A stretch of DNA of 64,000 bases. Source: an uncultured Prevotella sp. Its GTDB lineage: Bacteria; Bacteroidota; Bacteroidia; Bacteroidales; Bacteroidaceae. The stretch covers positions 1-64,000 of the forward strand of contig CAMNPM010000003.1 in the NCBI GenBank assembly GCA_946548065.1, written 5' to 3'. Below are positions 26,785 through 35,737 of the stretch, piece after piece (within the stretch, counting starts at the first letter, position 1; each line of letters opens with the position of its first letter). The translations under genes were made by a program, and so were the position numbers. The notes under the pieces are model-generated. The model did not search any database and was not told the DNA's origin. It worked only from the letters and a program-made list of their open reading frames with translations.

Positions 26785-27300
26785 TTATTCCATTTTATCC
26801 GTTATCTCTGCAAAGCGCTCGATATGCTCGTCGATATACCGAGCTATCTGCTCCGTCCATACCTCCTCCTCTTCCACGAACTGGTCGTCCATATCATCAA
26901 ACTCAGGAAACTGCTCGAACAGGGCCATGAACTCATCGTCGGTGCAGTCGCGCTCCAGCTGCTGACCATACTTATTATATAAGGTATGAGCCTCGTAGAT
27001 GAGTTTCGACAGCTCGCGCAGGCCCCATAGCTTCAAGGCCTTGGCCAGCGGATTCTTGAAGATGAAGGGACCATAGCCGTTATGGATCAGCTGAACGAAG
27101 CCGCCGTCCATCACCTCCTCGTGCAGCGTGTCCCACGCCAGAAGCGTCACCTGGTCGCTGTTGAGCTGTCCCATCGTCTCGGCAGTCAGCTCGCCGCCGA
27201 TAGCCTCCTTGATAGCAGCAACGAATGCTCCGACAAAGGCATCCATGCCCTCGCCGGCAGCCTGCCGCAGCACAGCATCCGTAATCCTCACCTGTATCAT
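26785..27300 (-). CDS. DMP19 family (DUF4375) protein
   Basis: 171-aa acidic protein. The segment [22 protein letters not shown] is the hallmark of the DMP19/DUF4375 family, named after a Neisseria protein that mimics DNA charge and blocks a transcription factor. The C-terminus is strongly acidic ([16 protein letters not shown]), in line with DNA mimicry, but the target here is unknown. It overlaps nadE by 4 bp and precedes smpB by 17 bp, so it is embedded in a housekeeping operon. Confidence 0.75.
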   Translation of the reverse strand: MIQVRITDAVLRQAAGEGMDAFVGAFVAAIKEAIGGELTAETMGQLNSDQVTLLAWDTLHEEVMDGGFVQLIHNGYGPFIFKNPLAKALKLWGLRELSKLIYEAHTLYNKYGQQLERDCTDDEFMALFEQFPEFDDMDDQFVEEEEVWTEQIARYIDEHIERFAEITDKME

Positions 27301-29222
27301 AGCTCGTCACACTCTTTCAACCATAAAGCACTGGAGGCATCGCTGGGCATACGCCAGTCGCCACGAGGAGAAAGGCTGATGCTGCCCACCTTGGGACCGT
27401 CGGGCAGACAGGAGCGCTTGAACTGCTGCGAGAAGAAACGGCGACAGAAGGTCTGCAGCCACTTCTTGATAGTTTCCTTGTCATACTTGCCGCTGAAGGC
27501 TGCACTAGCCAGCAGGAATATCTTGGCCGGACGGAAGCCGAAGCGCAGGAAGTAGTAGAGGAAGAAGTCGTGCAGTTCATAGGGACCTACAAGATCCTCG
27601 GTCTTCTGCTGGATATTGCCTTCCGAGTCGGCAGGAGTCAGCTCAGGCGAGATAGGCGTGTCAATCACGTCAATCAGCGTATTGCGCTGGGCGGCAAACA
27701 CAGGCAGGGCAGACATATAGCGAATGAGATACTGAATCAATGTCTTAGGCACCCCGCCGTTGACCCCATACATCGACATGTGGTCGCCATTGTAGGTGGC
27801 CCAGCCAAGAGCCAATTCCGACAGGTCGCCGGTACCAACCACAATGGCATTCAGCTTGTTGGCCAGGTCCATCAGAATCTGCGTGCGCTCGCGGGCCTGC
27901 GAATTCTCATAGGTAGCATCGTGGACGGAGGCATCGTGACCGATGTCGGAGAAATGCTGGGTAACAGCCTTGGCAATCGGTACCTCCATCTGCGAGATGC
28001 CCAGCGACTGCATCAGCGAAGTAGCGTTGTCGTGAGTGCGGTCGGTGGTTCCAAAGCCGGGCATGGTGACCCCTACGATTCCCTTACGGTCGTAGCCCAG
28101 CTTGTCGAAGGTGCGGATGCAAACCAGCAGGGCCAGCGTAGAGTCCAGCCCACCGCTGATGCCGAGGACTACGTGCTGACAGCCGGTGTGATAGAGGCGT
28201 TTTGCCAATCCTGCTGTCTGTATGTTGAGTATCTCCTCGCACGAGTCGGCCATCTCGCTGTCCTTCGGGATAAAGGGATGCGCATCGACCGTGCGCGACA
28301 GCGTGAAGGGATGGTCCTCCAAAGCCAGTTTGGCGGGGATGACGAGAGCACGGGCATTGCGCTGGGCATTGATAAAGGTGGAGTTGGTATGGCGCTCGGT
28401 GCGCAGACGGTCGACATCCACCTGAGCACTCTGAATCTGGGGCTGGAAGGAGAACCTCTCGCCCTCAACAAGCAGCCGGCCGTTCTCGAATATCATAGCA
28501 TTCCCGCCGTACACCACATCCTGCGTCGACTCGCCAAAGCCACACGAGGCATAGACATAGCCGCTCATGGTGCGGGCACTCTGCTGGGCCACCAACGAGC
28601 ATAGGTAGCGGTGCTTGCCTATGAGTTCGTCGCTGGCCGAACAGTTGAAGATGATATCGGCACCGGCCATCGTCAGGTTGTTGCTAGGCGGAATCGGGGC
28701 CCAGACATCCTCGCAAATCTCGACGCCAAACCTGACACCATCAGCAGTCTGAAAAAGCTTCGGCTCCGACGACAGCATCAGTCGCTGACCAGCCATATAG
28801 ATCTCGGTAGGATTCAAGTCCTGCGCTGAAGCAAACCAACGCTTCTCATAGAACTCATTGTAGTTGGGCAGATAGGTCTTAGGCACAAGGCCCAGAATGG
28901 TGCCCTGCTGGATAACCGCAGCACAGTTGAGCAGCAGTCCGCCAGCCAGTACAGGAAGTCCCACGATACTGATAACATCGAGCTTCCGTGTGAAGTCAAG
29001 CAGCATCATCAGACCTTCTTCGGCCTTTGACAGCAGCAACTGTTCCTTGAAGAGATCCTGACAAGTATAGCCCGTGATGGCAAGCTCGGGGAAACAAATC
29101 ACCTCCACATGCCCACCCTCAGCGACAGCTATCAGCTTCTCTATCTCCTGGATGTTGAACTCAACATCAGCCACCTTCACGGCAGGAACCGCAGCAGCTA
29201 CTTTAATGAATCCGTACTTCAT
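27297..29222 (-). CDS. nadE: Glutamine-dependent NAD+ synthetase
   Basis: Last step of NAD synthesis: amidates nicotinic acid adenine dinucleotide using glutamine and ATP. The N-terminal carbon-nitrogen hydrolase domain (about 1-270) supplies ammonia, with the triad Glu (CFPELAITGY), Lys (PKTYLPNYNEFYEKR) and Cys (GVEICEDVW). The C-terminal synthetase domain (about 330-641) has the ATP P-loop GISGGLDSTLAL and VVGTGDLSELALGW. 641 aa is the usual length for the fused enzyme. It is the first gene of nadE-DMP19-smpB-metH. Confidence 0.97.
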   Translation of the reverse strand: MKYGFIKVAAAVPAVKVADVEFNIQEIEKLIAVAEGGHVEVICFPELAITGYTCQDLFKEQLLLSKAEEGLMMLLDFTRKLDVISIVGLPVLAGGLLLNCAAVIQQGTILGLVPKTYLPNYNEFYEKRWFASAQDLNPTEIYMAGQRLMLSSEPKLFQTADGVRFGVEICEDVWAPIPPSNNLTMAGADIIFNCSASDELIGKHRYLCSLVAQQSARTMSGYVYASCGFGESTQDVVYGGNAMIFENGRLLVEGERFSFQPQIQSAQVDVDRLRTERHTNSTFINAQRNARALVIPAKLALEDHPFTLSRTVDAHPFIPKDSEMADSCEEILNIQTAGLAKRLYHTGCQHVVLGISGGLDSTLALLVCIRTFDKLGYDRKGIVGVTMPGFGTTDRTHDNATSLMQSLGISQMEVPIAKAVTQHFSDIGHDASVHDATYENSQARERTQILMDLANKLNAIVVGTGDLSELALGWATYNGDHMSMYGVNGGVPKTLIQYLIRYMSALPVFAAQRNTLIDVIDTPISPELTPADSEGNIQQKTEDLVGPYELHDFFLYYFLRFGFRPAKIFLLASAAFSGKYDKETIKKWLQTFCRRFFSQQFKRSCLPDGPKVGSISLSPRGDWRMPSDASSALWLKECDEL

Positions 29223-29282
29223 AGTTTATTCTTTTATTTCGATAATCCGATTTTCTGCTTATTTCCTTTTCGCATGCGACTA

Positions 29283-30518
29283 TTATGGAATCAACAATGA
29301 GGAGTCGCCATAGCTCAGAAACCTGAATTCGTGGGCCAGGGCATAGTCGTATATCTTGCGCCAGTCGCCATGCACAAAGGCACTCACCAACAGCAACAGC
29401 GTAGACTGGGGCTGATGGAAATTGGTGACCAGCATCTTCACCACCTTATAGTCATAGCCCGGAGCAATGATAATCTGAGTAGAAGAGTGGAGCACCGACA
29501 ACTGATGCCGGTCCATCCAGTCGAGCAAAGCCTGCAGAGCCGCTACGGAGGCAGGAACATCCGACCTCTCACTGCTGCCATCAGCCATCTCATACGGTTC
29601 CCACTGATTGACATGCAGCTGTTCTTCAGTCAGGTCGAGATTGTCAAGCACCTTCAGTCCCATATAGTAGAGACTCTCCAAGGTCCTGACACTCGTGGTA
29701 CCCACTGCAATAGCCTCGCCATGATGGGCTATCAGGCGCTCGATGGTTTGCCGACGCACGGCAATATACTCCGTGTGCATAGGATGCTCCCCGATGGTCT
29801 CGCTTTTCACGGGACGAAACGTTCCCGCCCCCACATGGAGCGTCACTTCTTCGCGTTCTATCTGGTGGGCATCGATGTCTGAAAGCACTCGCTGCGTAAA
29901 ATGCAGCCCGGCGGTAGGCGCTGCAACACTACCCTTTATCTTCGAGTATACTGTTTGGTACGTTGTCTTGTCACTTTCCTGAGTGGCGCGGTTCAAATAG
30001 GGCGGAATGGGCAACTCACCGGCAGCATCAAGCACTTCGGCAAACAACACACCACCTGTCCACTCAAACTCCACCAGTTGACTTGTGCCATGCTCCCCCA
30101 CCCTCGTAGCCTTAATGGTGCAAGGTGTCCCCTTGATGCTACATTGACGCTCTAACATAGTTCCCGCTTTCCATTTCTTCTGGTTACCCACCAGGCAAAG
30201 CCACGAGCAGCGTTCCTGCTGCTGGAACATCTGTTCGTAATCAGCTGGAGCATAGGGCTCCAGCAGGAACACCTCAATGCTGGCTCCCGTTTCCTTACGG
30301 AAATGCAGGCGCGCCTGAATGACCTTGGTGTTGTTCATCACCATCAATGCACCTTCAGGCAGGTAATGGGGCAGATGGTAGAACACATCCTCACCCACTT
30401 CACCTTTATTATATATCAATAGCTTCGAATGGTCGCGTTCCGCTATGGGAAATTTCGCTATTCGCTCGTCAGGCAACTCATAGCTATAGTCACTTATATG
30501 AATCTGTTTAGTACTCAT
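29283..30518 (-). CDS. queA: S-adenosylmethionine:tRNA ribosyltransferase-isomerase
   Basis: Makes epoxyqueuosine in tRNA by transferring the ribosyl part of SAM to preQ1. 411 aa, slightly longer than the about 350 typical. Family motifs: DYSYELPDERIAKFP at the N-terminus, PEGALMVMNNTKVIQAR, AAPTAGLHFT, HVGAGTFRPV, and NFHQPQSTLLLLVSAF near the C-terminus. Confidence 0.96.
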   Translation of the reverse strand: MSTKQIHISDYSYELPDERIAKFPIAERDHSKLLIYNKGEVGEDVFYHLPHYLPEGALMVMNNTKVIQARLHFRKETGASIEVFLLEPYAPADYEQMFQQQERCSWLCLVGNQKKWKAGTMLERQCSIKGTPCTIKATRVGEHGTSQLVEFEWTGGVLFAEVLDAAGELPIPPYLNRATQESDKTTYQTVYSKIKGSVAAPTAGLHFTQRVLSDIDAHQIEREEVTLHVGAGTFRPVKSETIGEHPMHTEYIAVRRQTIERLIAHHGEAIAVGTTSVRTLESLYYMGLKVLDNLDLTEEQLHVNQWEPYEMADGSSERSDVPASVAALQALLDWMDRHQLSVLHSSTQIIIAPGYDYKVVKMLVTNFHQPQSTLLLLVSAFVHGDWRKIYDYALAHEFRFLSYGDSSLLIP

Positions 30519-30581
30519 AAAGTTCTTTGGTTATGCAATTTTTACATTCATAAATAACGAGCTATACTCGATGACCTCATC

Positions 30582-31232
30582 TCAACAGACTGTTACGGCA
30601 GCCTTGCAAAGGGCAAATAGCAGGGTAAGCCCCAATACAGTCATTGGCACGTAACAATCCCGAAGAGGATACTTTGCAGGGATTGTTAACCGACAGTAGA
30701 TGCGATAGACCAACCATCCCACGAAGCCGCCCCAGATGAGTCCGACGGTAATGTCTCCGGGATAATGCACTCCAAGATAAAGCCGTGTATAGCAGTTGGT
30801 GAGCGACCAGCATACCATAAAGATTGTGAACAGACGCTGGCGCATCAGCAACGAGAAGAAGATGGCAATGGAGAACGTATTGGCAGCATGAGCCGAGAAG
30901 AAACCGTAGTTTCCTCCCCTATAGCCGTCCACAGTATCAATAAGATGTCCAATCTCCGGATCGTGGGTAGGACGCCATCGTGCCACCAGCGGCTTCACAA
31001 TCTCGTCGTCGACAGCACCGGCCAGAGCCACACAGATTCCTGCAGCGACAAATATCAGCAGCACTTCACGCACATTGCGATTCACGCGAATCACGACAAA
31101 AAGCAAGGCCACATAAAGCGGTATCCAGGTCTGCGCGGTGGTCAGTGTCATGATGACGCTATCGAGAAACGTAGAATCGCTACCATTCAGGGCCAGCAGC
31201 AAATGCTTGTCGAATTGTATCAGTTCATCCAT
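30582..31232 (-). CDS. PAP2-family membrane phosphatase
   Basis: 216-aa integral membrane phosphatase of the PAP2/BacA-independent type, with about five to six helices. The three signature motifs are present: KPLVARWRP (KxxxxxxRP), FFSAHAAN (SGH-like, with Ala-His) and TRLYLGVHYPGD (SRxxxxxHxxxD-like). Probable substrates are undecaprenyl pyrophosphate, phosphatidic acid or phosphatidylglycerophosphate. It lies between the bat operon and queA; the spacer upstream is an 8-bp repeat array. Confidence 0.9.
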   Translation of the reverse strand: MDELIQFDKHLLLALNGSDSTFLDSVIMTLTTAQTWIPLYVALLFVVIRVNRNVREVLLIFVAAGICVALAGAVDDEIVKPLVARWRPTHDPEIGHLIDTVDGYRGGNYGFFSAHAANTFSIAIFFSLLMRQRLFTIFMVCWSLTNCYTRLYLGVHYPGDITVGLIWGGFVGWLVYRIYCRLTIPAKYPLRDCYVPMTVLGLTLLFALCKAAVTVC

Positions 31233-31248
31233 TGTTTTTCCTTTTATG

Positions 31249-31331
31249 TTATTTCGTTACTTCGTTCTTTTTTTCGAGATTTCGATACTTCGTTTTTTGA
31301 GATTTCGATACTCCGATGTTTCGATGCTTGC
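31249..31331 (-). repeat. 8-bp degenerate repeat array, PAP2/bat junction
   Basis: Plus-strand octamers of the NNNNTTCG type: ttatttcg, ttacttcg, agatttcg, atacttcg, agatttcg, atactccg, atgtttcg, atgcttgc, interrupted by two T-rich stretches. atgtttcg is shared exactly with the array at 47023-47093. It ends 12 bp before the batDE stop and begins 17 bp after the PAP2 start codon. Confidence 0.85.
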
Positions 31332-31342
31332 AAGAATTCGAG

Positions 31343-33982
31343 CTATATCACCTCTATCTCCTTGGTCTCCAACCATCCTTTCTTGCCGTCGGCAACTCGG
31401 ATTTCCTTCCATCCCTTCATCGACGAGTCGGTAATGGTGACACGGGTCCCTTCGTGCAGGATAAAAAGGTCAGTGCCATTCTTCGAGGGAGTGCTCTTGA
31501 CATTGACCGCAGAGCGGATGATGACGGCTCCTGTCCGATGGTCAAGCCCACGCTTCTGCTGCCATGCGAAGACATTACTGACCACAAACATCAGCAACAG
31601 GAGCAGCGCACCGAAAAAGCCCACCTTGCGCAACCAAATCCGCTCGGCAAAGAGATATGCCAGGGCCAGGACAATAGCTATAGCCAAGGCGATGAGCGCC
31701 ATCCGGGCCCAGGCATCGACACTTTGTAAATTGACCAGTGAGCGGTACCACGTGACAAAGAACATCTCCGATTCAGGGGTAATCTTGTCTATCGTCTTCG
31801 AACGCGCCATCTGCAGGTTAAAGCGAATGTCCTCATCACCTGGCGACAGCAGCAATGCTCTCTCGTAGGCAATGACAGCCTGCGTAATGCTGTCCATGCG
31901 ATAATAGCAGTTGCCAAGATTATAGTATAACTCTGCTGAAACACCCTGACGCAGCAACGACTTATATCCGCTGGCTGCCTGCTGGTAGTGTTCTGCAACA
32001 TAGGCACTGTCGGCCTCTGCCTTGGTTGCTGCGACTGATGCTACGGGAATCAACATCAGAATCAGCAATATGACAGCAGACTTTGGCATTCTGCCTTTCT
32101 TCATCGTGCTGGCTATCTGGGTGATAGCCGTCATGGCCATATCATACACTTTATTCATATTTCCTTTAGCATCACCTGGTGCATAGCGGGCATACTCGCA
32201 TTCGTCCAGTGCACCGATAAACTGCTGAATAGTTTCCTCACTGACATGATGTTCAGAAAGTTTCTGACTGATGTTCTCACGAGAAAGCTGCTCAACGGGC
32301 ATATTCAGCTTGTCGCCCACATAACCCCACAGTGCACGTAACACCTCATCGTAGAACTCGCCCTGATTGCCTGCAGCCATCAGCTTCGAGGCTTTCCTTA
32401 GGCGCTTGGCAGCAACCTTGTTGGCTTTGCCAGCGCGCCGTTTTACAATATCAGCATTCTCAATGGCCCGCTGGCGGAAGATAACGAACAACGAGACAAA
32501 GCCCAGAAAGAGCACAGCCAGTGCAACCCAGTATTGAATAGAAACGAAGAAGAAGTCATCAACGGCATGCTGGCGAGTCTCTCCAGTTTTGATATAATGG
32601 ATGTCACTATTCAGCTGGCGTACATCCTCCTGTCCTGTATAGGCAGCAGTCTTACCGCCATCGCCCTTGGCCACTTGCAGGGTGAACGACTCGGTGCTGA
32701 CGGTCTTATACTGGTTTGTATGGGTATCAAAGTAAGTATACTCTATGGCAGGAATCTCAAACGTTCCCTGATGCCGCGGCACTGCCAGGAAGTCGTAGAT
32801 GATATTGCCCTCCAGCCCCTGTGTAGTCAGTTTGGTCTGGTCGGTCACCTTGGCATCGTAGTGGTCAAAGTCCTTCGGGAACTTCACCTCTGGTTCCTTC
32901 AGCAGTTTCATATTACCAGCACCACTCACCACTACGCGAAGCTTCACGGGGTCGTTGGCTTTGACTTCCGTCTTGTCAAGAGTGGCCGAGATGGTATATG
33001 TTCCCACACCACCCGAGAAATTGGCTGGGCGTTGGGGCAACGGATCTACCTGTATGGTAATACCCGGGGCGGTAATCTTCTTCTTCACCTCCACATAGCC
33101 GGAGCCTCCGTTGAAGAATGCCTCAAAGGGGTCGACATTACGGTTCTGCTGCACCACAATGCCTTCATAGGTGATGCTGGGAACTTCCAATTTACCTGTA
33201 GTCTGCGGGAACATCACGTATTGCTGCCAGGTAACGGTACGATAAGCTTTTCCGTTAAGGTTCTCGATATGGAACTGCTTCTCTTGAGGCAGCGGAACCT
33301 CACGGGTATAGAAACTCTTCAGGTCGGCCATCTTACCATTCAACTGCGTCAGTCCCACCAGCGTATATACCTTATAGGTGAGAAGGATGGGTTCTTGCTC
33401 ACGCACGTGCTGCTTTGAGGCTGTCACCTTGATAAACAAGTCACTGCCAGAAATGGCAGAGCCCGCAGCCCGGACTTCACCGTTGCCTCCCTGCTGGCGG
33501 TTGCCCTGCTGACCACCCTTTGACTCGCCCTGAACCTTGATGCGTACCTCATTGGAGTTGACCGTCTTGCCATTCACCGAGATGTGAGCCGCCGGAATAG
33601 TAAAAGAGCCTTGCTTGGTGGCCGAAAGGATATAGGTATAAGTGATAGACGACGAACTAGACATGTGTCCGTTGACCATCTGGAAGCTCGACTGGGTGCT
33701 GGTGCTGGGTCCCATCAACACATCGAAGGCATCGGGTATGTTGCCTGCCCGGAAACCGTTGGCATCGTCAGTATTGACGGTATAGCTCAGACGGAACTGT
33801 TCTCCCACAGCCACCTGACCTGGCGCACGGCCGATTAGCGTCTGAGCTATTGCCGATGTGACGAAGAATGAGGCATAAAGGATGACAAATGCTGCACAAA
33901 ACAGTATTCGCCTCATTCTATTCCCATGACTGTTCATTCCCGTCATCACCATTATTGCATTAGAAAATTCTTCTTTCTTCAT
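31343..33982 (-). CDS. BatD-BatE fusion protein
   Basis: Single ORF of 879 aa joining two Bat (Bacteroides aerotolerance) proteins. The N-terminal part (signal peptide ending VTSAIAQ, immunoglobulin-like oxygen-tolerance domains, membrane helix YWVALAVLFLGFVSLFV, about residues 1-618) is BatD. The second part starts with a further signal-like segment (MPKSAVILLILMLIPVASVAA) and continues with TPRs, two helices and a C-terminal SH3-like domain (about 620-879), as in BatE. Homologues are usually separate genes. The start is uncertain: ATGs at 33982, 33937 and 33916 (MRRILFCAA, best signal peptide) are all possible. Confidence 0.85.
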   Translation of the reverse strand: MKKEEFSNAIMVMTGMNSHGNRMRRILFCAAFVILYASFFVTSAIAQTLIGRAPGQVAVGEQFRLSYTVNTDDANGFRAGNIPDAFDVLMGPSTSTQSSFQMVNGHMSSSSSITYTYILSATKQGSFTIPAAHISVNGKTVNSNEVRIKVQGESKGGQQGNRQQGGNGEVRAAGSAISGSDLFIKVTASKQHVREQEPILLTYKVYTLVGLTQLNGKMADLKSFYTREVPLPQEKQFHIENLNGKAYRTVTWQQYVMFPQTTGKLEVPSITYEGIVVQQNRNVDPFEAFFNGGSGYVEVKKKITAPGITIQVDPLPQRPANFSGGVGTYTISATLDKTEVKANDPVKLRVVVSGAGNMKLLKEPEVKFPKDFDHYDAKVTDQTKLTTQGLEGNIIYDFLAVPRHQGTFEIPAIEYTYFDTHTNQYKTVSTESFTLQVAKGDGGKTAAYTGQEDVRQLNSDIHYIKTGETRQHAVDDFFFVSIQYWVALAVLFLGFVSLFVIFRQRAIENADIVKRRAGKANKVAAKRLRKASKLMAAGNQGEFYDEVLRALWGYVGDKLNMPVEQLSRENISQKLSEHHVSEETIQQFIGALDECEYARYAPGDAKGNMNKVYDMAMTAITQIASTMKKGRMPKSAVILLILMLIPVASVAATKAEADSAYVAEHYQQAASGYKSLLRQGVSAELYYNLGNCYYRMDSITQAVIAYERALLLSPGDEDIRFNLQMARSKTIDKITPESEMFFVTWYRSLVNLQSVDAWARMALIALAIAIVLALAYLFAERIWLRKVGFFGALLLLLMFVVSNVFAWQQKRGLDHRTGAVIIRSAVNVKSTPSKNGTDLFILHEGTRVTITDSSMKGWKEIRVADGKKGWLETKEIEVI

Positions 33983-34004
33983 TCAACATTCTTCTTTAAA
34001 AAGA

Positions 34005-35708
34005 CTACCAATTCTTTTCTAGTCTCCTGCGCTGAGGTTGTTGTTGAGCTTTTTTCATGCGTTCTTGAGTTTGCTTCTCTTCCTGCATGGCAGCGTTCAA
34101 TAGTTGCTCAGCATTCTCACGGCTCATTTGTTGCTGTTGTTGCTGCTGTTGTTGTTGCTGCTGTTGCTGCTGCTTTTCTTGTTCTTGTTTCTGCTTATTC
34201 TGATCTTGCTTCTGCTTGTCCTGTTGGTCTTTGTTCTGTCCACCTTGATTCTGCTCATCCTGCTGTTGTTTTTGCTGACGCTTGCAGAGAGCCAGATTAT
34301 AGCGGGTCTGGTCATCACCAGGATTGTTGCGCAGGGCTTCCTTATATGCCTCTATAGCCTCGCCGAACATCTTGTGCTGCTGGCAGATTACACCAATATT
34401 GTGAAAGGCTTGTGCCCGACGCAACGGATTGGTTTCCAATTTGGCTGCCTGCTCATACTGGATAATAGCTAAAGAATCCTTACGTTGCTGCATCAGGGCG
34501 TTGCCCAGATTATAGACCGCTTGCGCATTGCGAGGATTCTTCTCGACAGCCTTGCGGTATAGCACTTCAGCAGAGGCAGCATTGCCTTGACGGAACTGTC
34601 GGTTACCCTGGCGCACCAGCTGTCGGTCGCCTTGAGCCTGCACTCCTGTTGCCACCAGCAATAATGCCGTCAGCACCATGGCTTTCTTGCTGCGCTTAAA
34701 TAGCGAGATGCGTTTCAACATGGGGTTCTTGATTTCCTGTATGCATACCTCGATGATGAGCAACAGCAGCACCAGAATGCCAACTGCCTGAAACTGCTCA
34801 TCATAGTCGCTATAGATAGTGCTCGAGATTTCTTTCTTGGCCAACTTGTCCAACTCGTTGTCCAGCTGCTCCTGAGCATTACTGTTATTGTCAACATGGA
34901 TATAGGCTCCTTTTCCAGCATCAGCCAGCTGACGACACATGTCCTCGTTCAGTCCCGTCATCACGGTCTGCCCGCTATTGTCTTTCAGGTAGTCGCCATT
35001 CCCTGTAGGAATGGGAGCTCCACTTGCAGAACCCACACCTAAAACATAGGTATTCATGCCCTTCTCCAAAGCTTCCCTGGCTGCATCTATGGCTTTGCCC
35101 TCATGGTCTTCGCCATCGGTAATGACGATGATAGCCTTGCCCACGCCCTCTTGCTGTGTAAAACTGTGGCTGGCCATGCCAATGGCCGCTGCAATGTCTG
35201 TACCCTGTGTGGCAATCATCGAGGGCGAGATGCTCGACAAAAACATTTTTGCCGACACATAGTCGCTTGTGATAGGCAACTGCACAAAAGCTTCTCCTGC
35301 AAAGACTATCAGCCCTATCTTATCGTTGGTGAAGTGGTCTACAAGGTTCTCTACCATCATCTTGGCTCGGTCCAGACGACTGGGTGCTACATCCTCAGCC
35401 AACATGGAGTTACTGACATCCATGCAGATAATAGTCTCAATGCCGGTGCGCTTCTCATGGCTGATGCGGGTACCCAGCTGCGGACGGGCCAGCATAACAA
35501 TAATCAGTGCCAACGCTCCCATAAGTAGCCAGAACTTGACAGCAGGGCGCAGACGAGACACGTCGGGCATCAGCTGGCGCACCAGTGCTGGGTCACCAAA
35601 CTTGCGCAAGCGTTTCTTCTGCAGGCGCATCATCAGCCAGCGTATCAAGAACAGCAGCGGTACCACTGCCAACAAATAGAGGTATATAGGATCTTCGAAT
35701 CGAAACAT
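34005..35708 (-). CDS. BatB-BatC fusion protein
   Basis: 567-aa membrane protein. Residues 1-335 are BatB: two N-terminal helices, a von Willebrand A domain with the MIDAS motif DVSNSM and the later GTD and TDGEDHEG, then a helix. Residues 340-567 are BatC: a second membrane/signal segment (AMVLTALLLVATGVQAQ), three to four TPRs, a Gln/Lys-rich stretch with a run of 15 glutamines, and a basic tail. In Bacteroides these are normally two genes. The complex is thought to assemble periplasmic proteins with the MoxR chaperone. Confidence 0.88.
   Translation of the reverse strand: MFRFEDPIYLYLLAVVPLLFLIRWLMMRLQKKRLRKFGDPALVRQLMPDVSRLRPAVKFWLLMGALALIIVMLARPQLGTRISHEKRTGIETIICMDVSNSMLAEDVAPSRLDRAKMMVENLVDHFTNDKIGLIVFAGEAFVQLPITSDYVSAKMFLSSISPSMIATQGTDIAAAIGMASHSFTQQEGVGKAIIVITDGEDHEGKAIDAAREALEKGMNTYVLGVGSASGAPIPTGNGDYLKDNSGQTVMTGLNEDMCRQLADAGKGAYIHVDNNSNAQEQLDNELDKLAKKEISSTIYSDYDEQFQAVGILVLLLLIIEVCIQEIKNPMLKRISLFKRSKKAMVLTALLLVATGVQAQGDRQLVRQGNRQFRQGNAASAEVLYRKAVEKNPRNAQAVYNLGNALMQQRKDSLAIIQYEQAAKLETNPLRRAQAFHNIGVICQQHKMFGEAIEAYKEALRNNPGDDQTRYNLALCKRQQKQQQDEQNQGGQNKDQQDKQKQDQNKQKQEQEKQQQQQQQQQQQQQQQMSRENAEQLLNAAMQEEKQTQERMKKAQQQPQRRRLEKNW
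34128..34172 (-). repeat. Poly-glutamine codon run in batBC
   Basis: Fifteen consecutive Gln codons (mixed CAA and CAG; ttg/ctg on the plus strand) follow a Gln/Lys/Asp-rich segment in the BatC part. The trinucleotide repeat keeps frame. Confidence 0.95.
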
Positions 35709-35737
35709 TTTTCTTTCTTTCGTTAATACGTTATTAT

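Noticed and set aside
31343-33982. BatD-BatE join as a sequencing error
   Set aside because: The reading frame is continuous and the neighbouring batBC shows the same kind of join, so I treated it as a real fusion, though resequencing would settle it.
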